Shown piece by piece: positions 43,301-52,900 of a stretch of DNA of 64,000 nucleotides. The notes under the pieces were generated by a model. That model saw only the letters and a program-made list of their open reading frames with translations. It made no database searches and had not been told where the DNA came from. The stretch is from Owenia fusiformis (Eukaryota > Annelida > Polychaeta > Sabellida > Oweniidae), in the NCBI GenBank assembly GCA_903813345.2, contig CAIIXF020000007.1, positions 37,592,759 to 37,656,758 of the forward strand, in the 5' to 3' direction. Each line of letters opens with the position of its first letter. The stretch's first letter is position 1. A program made the position numbers and the translations under genes.

Positions 43301-43881
43301 GCCCAGGTGGTGCCTTGTAAAGAAAATCAAAATGCAAGCAGGACGTCGACAAAAATATTATATTAAAAAGTATCAACAAGGGGGGGTCTACAAATCGTGA
43401 TGTAAAAATGTTGTGCAGAAGAAAAATCGAGATGTTGAACAACCAGTCAATGGCCATTATCAACATCTGAGATTATCTAGTTCCTAAAGTCTTGCATGGT
43501 TACAATAGTGACGTATATTACAGGATGGGCCAAAACGCACATATTTATTATTTCGATATAACTTTTTTGGACATGCATGAACTTCAATGAAACTTTTGCA
43601 CGATACATAAAGCAATCAATTTTACAATTGTTCCTATAATGAGATAAATGAATCTCTAGGTTTTTTGAAAAATTAACGGACACTACGGGTGTATTTGAAA
43701 AAATCCATATTTCGAGATGTTATTCATGACAACAACTTTATAGTGATATTAGTCATTTCCCAAATTAAAATGCCAGACTAACATATTATTCAGCTTGTCA
43801 ACTCATACATTAAACAATAAATATATACGTTTACGGTTTTGAGAACGTTTAGGCTGGTGTTTAGAATCGTAAAATAAATAT

Positions 43882-43929
<48 letters not shown>

Positions 43930-46900
43930 AATATTTATTATAGTGTCACAGGCTATACAATATATGAGACATATGATTTACAAAACAGGCAATAGCCCCC
44001 AGCCGTCTCCGGCTTATGAGACACTTCTAATTTTGAAATAAAACTTTGATTCCTATTGTATTCGCGATCGCTCAATACAAGAATGGGATTGGAACGAGAT
44101 AAAGCTGGGGTGTATACGTTAAATATGTGGTGGTAACACACTATTTGTAGATGTTGATGGTCTCATATTGAATATGGACCTACCTGAAGCAGCCATGTAC
44201 ACGAAGTGAGAAGGACATATCCTGGAGTTGGGTATCCTGGGCTTTGCAATGTTCTTGGAGTTGAATCTACAGTCTTTATTCCACCACAAACAGCTGAAAG
44301 CAACAAAGAAACCTTGTACAAAAGCAAAGAACCTGCTTCTGCAATTCCTTAACAGCTACATCAATTTGGAAATATCAAAAATGTGGCTTGCGATGCCACT
44401 CAAGTTTCATTAGTGATCATTTAATTTAAGTTACTTTGTTCATTTTGATAAATTAAAAAATGTGTCAAACTGTAAGGTGACTCTTTTTAAAACTTCGACC
44501 CAGTGCTCTCAAGAATTTAACGTTTTACGCTGAAAGGATCACTTCGCGCGTTTGATGAATATTGCTATACAAGTACATAACATTTAAACTATGATATTTA
44601 TCTGGGAAAACTGAAGAAAGCAACAAGTAAATGCTTTTCAATATACATATACTGTAGTTCGAAGTTCAATGTACATGCAAATGAATGTTACCATTTGTGG
44701 CAGGTTGCAGCGTTTCACATTTTGGACCGCTCCATCCATCAGGACATCGACACACATCGCAGTTGAGTGGGTCTCTGTATCCACCGTGCTTGCATTCGGA
44801 CCATTCCAATTTACAATAGCCTGGACACGTTTCTATGTAAAACAAATTACAAATACTTAAATTTATCCACTGAAACCAATAAATTGCGCAATTTGTAGCA
44901 TATTTTTTAACTAAAACGGTTAATGCATTTAAACTGTCTCGATACTGCACTTCGTGTCAAATGATCAAAGGTTTTCAATTTTAAATATATTTTGTCTATA
45001 GACACCATTTTATGTAGGTATAGTCCTATTTAAAATGCTCACCACTACAATATTGATAATTGAAAATCTTCACATCGGAGAAAGAAAGGCCTGCCTTCTG
45101 TCCCATTGTATTTTGATATTCGCTAAACTTGGCCAGCAATGTTGTGGTACCCGGTCTGGCAAAATGCTAAAGTAAGAGCAAACACTATTTTACGATTTTC
45201 TGTTGTATTTTAATGCAATAAAAAACACATTCATGTTCAGTTGCATTCTAAGATTCCTTACGACCCATTTGCAAATTTAATGATAATATTTGTTTATTTA
45301 AATAAACTTGTTCGGGAATCTGACAAAGAGAAAATATACAGAGTCCATTTTGTGTTTACAGTACTTTAATTATGTTATCTTATCAATATAGTTTGCAGGT
45401 GCCTCTTGGCAAGCTAGTTATACAAAGGGCATCGTAACTTTAGGCCCTTGGTTCCCTGCTTTATTGTATCATTGGGTGTGAGATTAGATTACTCATACTT
45501 GTATCATATGTGGCTTACCGATTCTCGATCTTGCATAACTGAACCATAATCGTACTCCACATTTTCTGTCAGAGATTGAAACCAATTAAACGAAAGAAAA
45601 GACGAATCCATTCCCGGGCGGGTGTTAACGCCTTGCACTTCGACGTAAGAGTCCCTATCTGGTCTTGCAAATTCGGGTACGAGACCCAACGCATGGCCTA
45701 TTTGACGCTGAATATTACCATCCTGGTAATAAGAAAAACATACATTGACATATGCGAAACCTAATACATGACCAATATATGCTACCTTCATAATATCATG
45801 GATGTTTACCTAATAGCATTATAACATTATTAATACATGCATGTACTTTACATATGCGTACTCATGACATTATTGATGCATGCGTACTTCATAACATCAT
45901 CGATGCTTATCTAATAGCATTATAACATTATCGATACATACATGCAAATAACATCATAGATATATGCGTACCTATGACATTATTGATACATGCGTACGTC
46001 ATAACATCATCGATGCTTATCTAATAGCATTATAACATTATCGATACATACATGTACTTTACATCATAGATATATGCGTACCTACGACATTATTGATATA
46101 TGAGTACTCAATAGTATCATTACATTCTTGATATATACTGTATGCGTACTAAAGCTTAGCGTACTTATATGTATACATCATAGCATCTTCATCAATTTGA
46201 TGCGTCCTTTATAACGATGTCATAATATGACTTTCTTGGTATTTTTTCTACACATTTGCACTTTATAAAAAACATGATGCTACATAAATATACGTTGTAA
46301 TATAAATGGCAATCATTTGTGTTATTTTCTACTGTTTTAATACAAACATTGCTGATATGAATTATAGACCGTATAATATTACTTACACTGAAACAGTTTG
46401 GATATTTTAAAACTATTTCGTTCATAGCAACATCACTGGCGGCTTTCCCTATGGTTGAGGTACATCTGGAAAAATGTTTATCCGTTTTTTATGCAATATT
46501 TGAACCTGCTGGCAAAGAAGATGCAAAATCGGCGATAAAGGCATTTTTACAATTATGTTCAATTCAACAATATATTATTTTTTAATTGTAATCTTGTTTT
46601 ATCAAACCCTAGACAGCTCTCAATGATACGGCAAATGTGGACTCCTCAAATATTGAATGTATGGTATTCAACTCTAAAGGGTACCATGTGGCGATACACA
46701 GATATGAAACAAATCTAGGGTAAAAACCTACCCCGTTCCACTTTTGAAGAATATGCCAGAGGTCGTGGTAGGCGAAGACACTTCAGTGAAGCTAACACAT
46801 GTTTTATCCGCCCAAACTTTTAGAGCCTTTCTGATGGTCCTCCCGGCATTGAGAACTAATAAAATTGGAAAAGTCAAAGGGTGATATTATATCACTATAA

Positions 46901-49900
46901 TTGGAGGATTTCTTTTAGGAAACGAAAAAATACACATTAAATAATGTTTATGTTCAGTGGATCATAGAGACCTCACAACATAAATGCTTTCTATTGGCTC
47001 AACGAAGAGTTCAGTCCAATTTTGAGTTATGTAAGTGAGGGAGTGCTGTGAGTAGAGTGTACAGAAAGACATTCTGAGCTTTGTCGTCGTCTAGCCAACA
47101 CAGTACACTTCGTTCTATTCAATAAACCTATATGGCAACTCTAGTGGAATTTAACTACAAAGTTCCAACCACTTTTGAAGATTCTACCGCATGAATTCAC
47201 ACTACATAGTTGAAACTGCTGGATTACAAAAGCACAGTCAATTGAGAAGAATATAACAGAAGGTAAAACTCTTTTATTACGTAGAGATAAAATGTTTTGT
47301 TATAGATGTCATTGTGGGTAACTTGTATTATTATATATAATCGAGTAATATCGCCTCAGATAGTTAGGTCAACATTATTTGAAAAGGTGCAAAAGAAGCT
47401 TCAAATAATATGAACAAATCCAAAGGGGGTAACAAAGGCTTTCTCGAGGTCATTTCCGTTTCAGAGGGTTCTAAATGTCATACAGTCGGTTCCGCTAAAC
47501 AGGAGGTCGCAACTTTAAGACAACACAGTATCGGACCAGGGTCAACATGATCGCCAGTGACGAGGGATGTCTGTTTTGAATAAGCCGAAACTTGGCGCCA
47601 AATGCCACACCAAAGGTCATTTTGGTAGCAACAAGCTCAACAAACACTGACATCAAGAACGAGTTAAGTAGCAAATTATACTATAATGTTCTTGATTCAA
47701 CAAAATTCCGATATAAAACGCTTTGGCATTGAATTGAAAATAAAAAGAAATCTTTAAGAAATTTGTCTGTTTTAAATGCTAGATATGTCCTCGGGATCTA
47801 CCAGAAGTACTCGAAGGCAAAAACCGACATTTTGATGTGGATTATGCAATCCATCTTATTCTCGTATAATCTGCATGAAAATAAGGAAAAACTGAAAATA
47901 TGTAAGATTATAACATAATTCAAGATTTTTTGCAAAAAGTCATTTCAAGTCAAAACTATAAGAGAAAATTGAAGTCTAAGTAAAAATATCGATGAATTAG
48001 ATCATGTTCACTAAATCAGAACAGATTATGCATTGCATTTCCGTTTTATAAAAACGCACCGCTCATTTTTCAAAATTGGCTCCAACTTTGAGCCAGTTTA
48101 CAAATCAGCTCGCTCCATCTTACACAAGTTATGTAGGGACAATCTAGCAACTGGGAATCACGGGATACTGTCTCACGATCATTTCTATGTGCATTATGCA
48201 TCTGATTCTCGTATAATTTGCATGAAAATGAGAAAAAACTGAAAAATACGTAAAATTGTAACTTATTTCAAGATTTTTTGCAAAAAGTCATTTCAAGCGA
48301 AAACTATGAGAGAAAAATCAATTCTAAGTAAAAATATCGATGACTTAAATCATGTTCCCCAAATCAGAACAGATTATGCATTGCATTTCCGTTTAATAAA
48401 AACGCACCGCTCATTATACAAAACTGGCTCCAACTTGGAGCCAGTTTACAAATCAGCTTGCTCCATCTTACACAAGCTATGTAGGGGCAATCTAGCAACT
48501 GGGAATCACGGGATACTGTCTCACGATTATTTTTATGTGAATTATGCATCTTATTCTCGTATAATTGGCCTGAAAATGAGAAAAAAAACTGAGAATAACA
48601 TGCATAATGCACATACAAAATAATCGTGAGATAGTATTTCGTGATTCCCAGTTACCAGATTGTACCTACATAGCATTTATCATATGGGGCGAGCTGATTT
48701 GCAAACTGGCTCAAAGTTGGAGCCAGTTTTGAAAAGTGAGCGGTGCGTTTTTATTAAACGGAAATGCAATGCATAATCTATTCTGATTTAATGAATGTGA
48801 TCTTATCCATCGATATCTGTGCTTAGAATTCAATTTACTGTCATAGTTTTGGCTTGAAATGACTTTTCCAAAAAATCTTGAAATATGTCATAATTTTACG
48901 TATTTTTCAGTTTTTTCTCATTTTCATGCAAATTATACGAGAATAAGATGCATAATGCACATAACAATTATCATGAAACAGTATCCCGTGATTCCAAGTT
49001 GCTAGATTGCCCCTACATAGCTTGTGTAAGATGGAGCGAGCTGATTTGCAAACGATCTCCAAGTTGGAGCCAGTTTTGTAAAATGAGCGATGCGTTTTTA
49101 TCAAACAGAAATGCAATGCATAATCTACTCTTATTTAACGAACATGATTAAATTCATCGATATTTTTACTTAGAATTAAATTACCTCCATAGTTTTGGTT
49201 TGAAATTACTTTTTGCAAAAAATCATGCAATATGTTACAATTTTACTTATTTTCATTTTTTTCTCATTTCCATGCTAATTATACAAGAATAAGATGCATA
49301 ATGCACAACAAAATGATTGAGAGAGAGAATCTGGCTTTAAAAACTGGCTTCTTGGTATCTGCAGAAGCCGGCTTTTGTAAGTCATTCGAAGCCGGTTTTT
49401 AAAAGCCGGCTTCTTGGTGACGCCAGAAGCCGGCTTCTGATGTACTGTAGAAGCCAGCTTTAAAAGCCGGCTTTGAAAGCCGGCTTTGTATATTTGCCTT
49501 CGACTCTTTCTCGGATCTACAGCAGCACGGTGCTCAGCTAGTGTACACATATTTGGACCAAAGTTTCTTTGGTTTCCTAAGTTTGGATGCGTATGATTCT
49601 ACGTTGTTCCATTCGGTATCTCCTCATGATCATGTTTTCAGCGGGGCCACTGAAACACATTTAATGTTGTCGACCCCCATGGCAGACGTAAATGTACAGT
49701 TACTTATCAATACAGACCATATTGATCCAATATGTATTATGGAGTATGAAAATCGTTTTTATTGTCTTTATTTTAACGATAAAGGTAATGTATGAAAAGT
49801 AAATTATGCAAACATGCATGTTGACGCCCCTTTCTTCCATGCAAGTGAAAAATAATCATTTTTCATGTCGTTGTTTGTCAAATATATTTTTTTCAAAGTA

Positions 49901-52900
49901 TTGCTGAAGTATCAAAAAACGGTAATAAGAATTTTCACCCTTTTTGTCCATTTTCCAAAGTGATACATATTAACAGGACTTTTCTCGGGAACTTGCTCGC
50001 GACTTTTAAAGCGGGGCTTTGAATACTATCCGTGGATGTGTTAGTCTTCATTCATAACCATTTAAGTATGTTAACCATTCAATCAATTGATATATCAGAA
50101 CATCGTTAAGTTAGAACACAAAGGGCAACATATTGATAACAAATATCACTAAATAACCCTTAAAAACCTAATATATCTTAACAAATGATTTAAAAAAAAT
50201 ATGTTTTGAACAATAGTACCAAGATTACCTCAGTTGGTATACAGTAGGACTTCAGCCTAGAGAGTTTATCAAAACACCATTAAGGTGGGACACAAAGGGC
50301 AAGATACTGGAAACACAAATCATAAGATAACACCTAAAACGAATATATCATATCCTAAAATGAACCTTGTTAAAGATTTTCCGAACAATAGTACCAAAAT
50401 CACTGTTATTATCTACATTGTTGCTTTAACCTAGATATTCAACCTTGGGAAGATGACAAAACATCATTAAAGCTGAGGTAGAACACAAAGAGCAACAGTT
50501 GAAAATAAAACCCTAGATTCAAGCTAAATCAAGTTGCGACTTTCCATTGCATTATATTTTCTATTTGGCATTATCACGGAAATTAAAATGATGATAGGTG
50601 ACAAAATGGTCTTAATTTATTTTATATGAACACTTAACATGCAACATTCATTCAAACAAATGACTAGCCAAAACATATTTTCCATTTATCTGGCTCATTG
50701 CTTGCATATCACATGTTCTCATAGCACCCTTGGTATACGTAGCTAACGAAAATTGACCGGTACGGGTCAAAAGCTGGACCGGTACGGGTTAACGGTTTTA
50801 TTTGAATTTAAAACAGCCATAACTTGCTCAATATTGACTTCCTCGTATCTAATTTGAAATATATGATGCCTCCCGATGCTTTTAAGTACCCCAATTTTTT
50901 ACAGATTTTTAAACGGACCAAAACTCTCTAAATGCGCATTTATGCTCTTTTCTCTCATTTTCACGATTACTTTTATTTAGTACTTCTTACATATAAGATC
51001 TATTTTTCCCCATCAAGGTATGATGTAAATGACATGCTATTTACATCTTGTGAGTTTCAATGACGCGCGTTTGATTTTATATAAAATCAAATGCGCGTGA
51101 GTTTCAATGACGCGCGTTTGATTTTATATAAAATCAAACGGGGGTAAAATCAAATTGGGGTACGTAAAAGCATCGGGAGGCATCATATATTTCAAATTAG
51201 ACACGAGGAAGTCAATATTGAGCAAGTTATGGCTGTTTTAAATTCAAATAAAACCGTTAACCCGTACCGGTCCAGCTTTTGACCCGTACCGGTCAATTTT
51301 CGTTAGCTGCGTATACCAAGGGTGCATAGAATACGAACAGGATTTTGACAAACATATTTTAAGAAGCCTGTGATTTAATTGCTGTATTGGAAATGACACA
51401 TATATATATGAACCAAATATCCTGCTCAGAATTATGTATGGGTACCCGGGTTGGATGTCTCTATAGCACTATACGTTGACAATATTCTAAATGACAGTTT
51501 GTTGGAAGGTCAGTCAGTCCAGAATGTCTTTCCAAATAAGCTTTTTTTTGTTTTTGGAGAAGGTTCTATGTTGCACCTACCGCAAGTAATACATTAAAGG
51601 GAGCATCGATTCATGATTATAGTGGCAATTTCAAATAAGGCCTCCTTTTTGAAACATTTTTTGCTAAATGTTCACATTGTGTATCTTCCACACTTTGGAC
51701 CCTCTCTTATTTCATGTTTGAATTATATAATAGTGTCAATACTCAACAACTAAGATAAATCAGAAGGGGCTTGTGGAAGAACCTCATTCTGTCAATGAAT
51801 GGAGAAGGTCATTCATTGTTTACAACAAAAACACAATAGGATGTCTTTCAAGACAATGGGATTACTAACTGTATATGTATGACTGGCAAATGAAGCGAAG
51901 CCTTGTATTAGGACACATTGTTGTTCATACATTGACAAGTCAAATAAATCTACAAAACTCAAGACGTTAATCAAGGTTCTGTTAAAATCTGGCAGAACTA
52001 CACACTCTTAGTATCAACATAACAATTGTAAAGATTCACTGTCAAAAACACCTTTTAGCATATTTTCAACACTATTTTGTGATTTGTTCAAAATATACTT
52101 AAATAAAGAATCAAATTGCATAACAATAGTTCTGGAATTCTATTTTACCCTTTTAATAATTTTTTAAGTTTTTATAGGTACACTTATGGGTACGGGTCAC
52201 TTGCAATGCGGGGCTTTTGGATCTATTTTCAAAAACGCAGCCTAATTGTGTTAAGATTTTGTTGTTATCACTTATCTCAAATGTCTAAAGTAGCAGATAA
52301 TAAACCTGTTATATGCTTTTAGAGACTTTTAGTGTATATAGATGGCAGCTTGTATAGGCGTATATTTCTGACCAATCAGATCAGCTGAGAGATTTACTGC
52401 AAAATTTGGCATGTGCTTGAAAATATATATATTTTTTTTTTTTTCACGTATTATTTGTAGTAAATATGTTATTATTTTGTAGTAGTACAATTGGTTGCCA
52501 TAGCAACCCCAATAAACTATGTTTATTGTACCCCAACCCATTTAGTTTGTTCATGACATAGGATCTAATGGATATATTTCCAGGCGGATAGAACTGTAAA
52601 GTGAAGTGAAGTAAAGTAAAGCGAAATGTATAATTCCAACTAATGGATTTTTGCACAGATGTTTATGTACCGACGTGCAATAGGGCAGGGCAACGCAATG
52701 GAAGGAATGTACAAAGCCTTTTGACAAAAATGTTGTCAAATCTGCCATAGGATGGATACACCGTGGACTTCATAGTCTTTCTGATTCAACATTAGTCAAA
52801 CATACCATAGATGTTACATTTGGACAGACATTCAAACAATAGCAATAACTGTCGATATATTTATTTATATTCTTCCTAACACGAAGCGATCATCTGTTAG

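Noticed and set aside
48033-49116. Several similar ~70-105 codon frames (KTHRSFYKTGSNLEPVYKSA-like)
   Set aside because: They are copies of one repeat and appear on whichever strand the repeat is on; no start context, splice sites or domain, so I do not call them genes.
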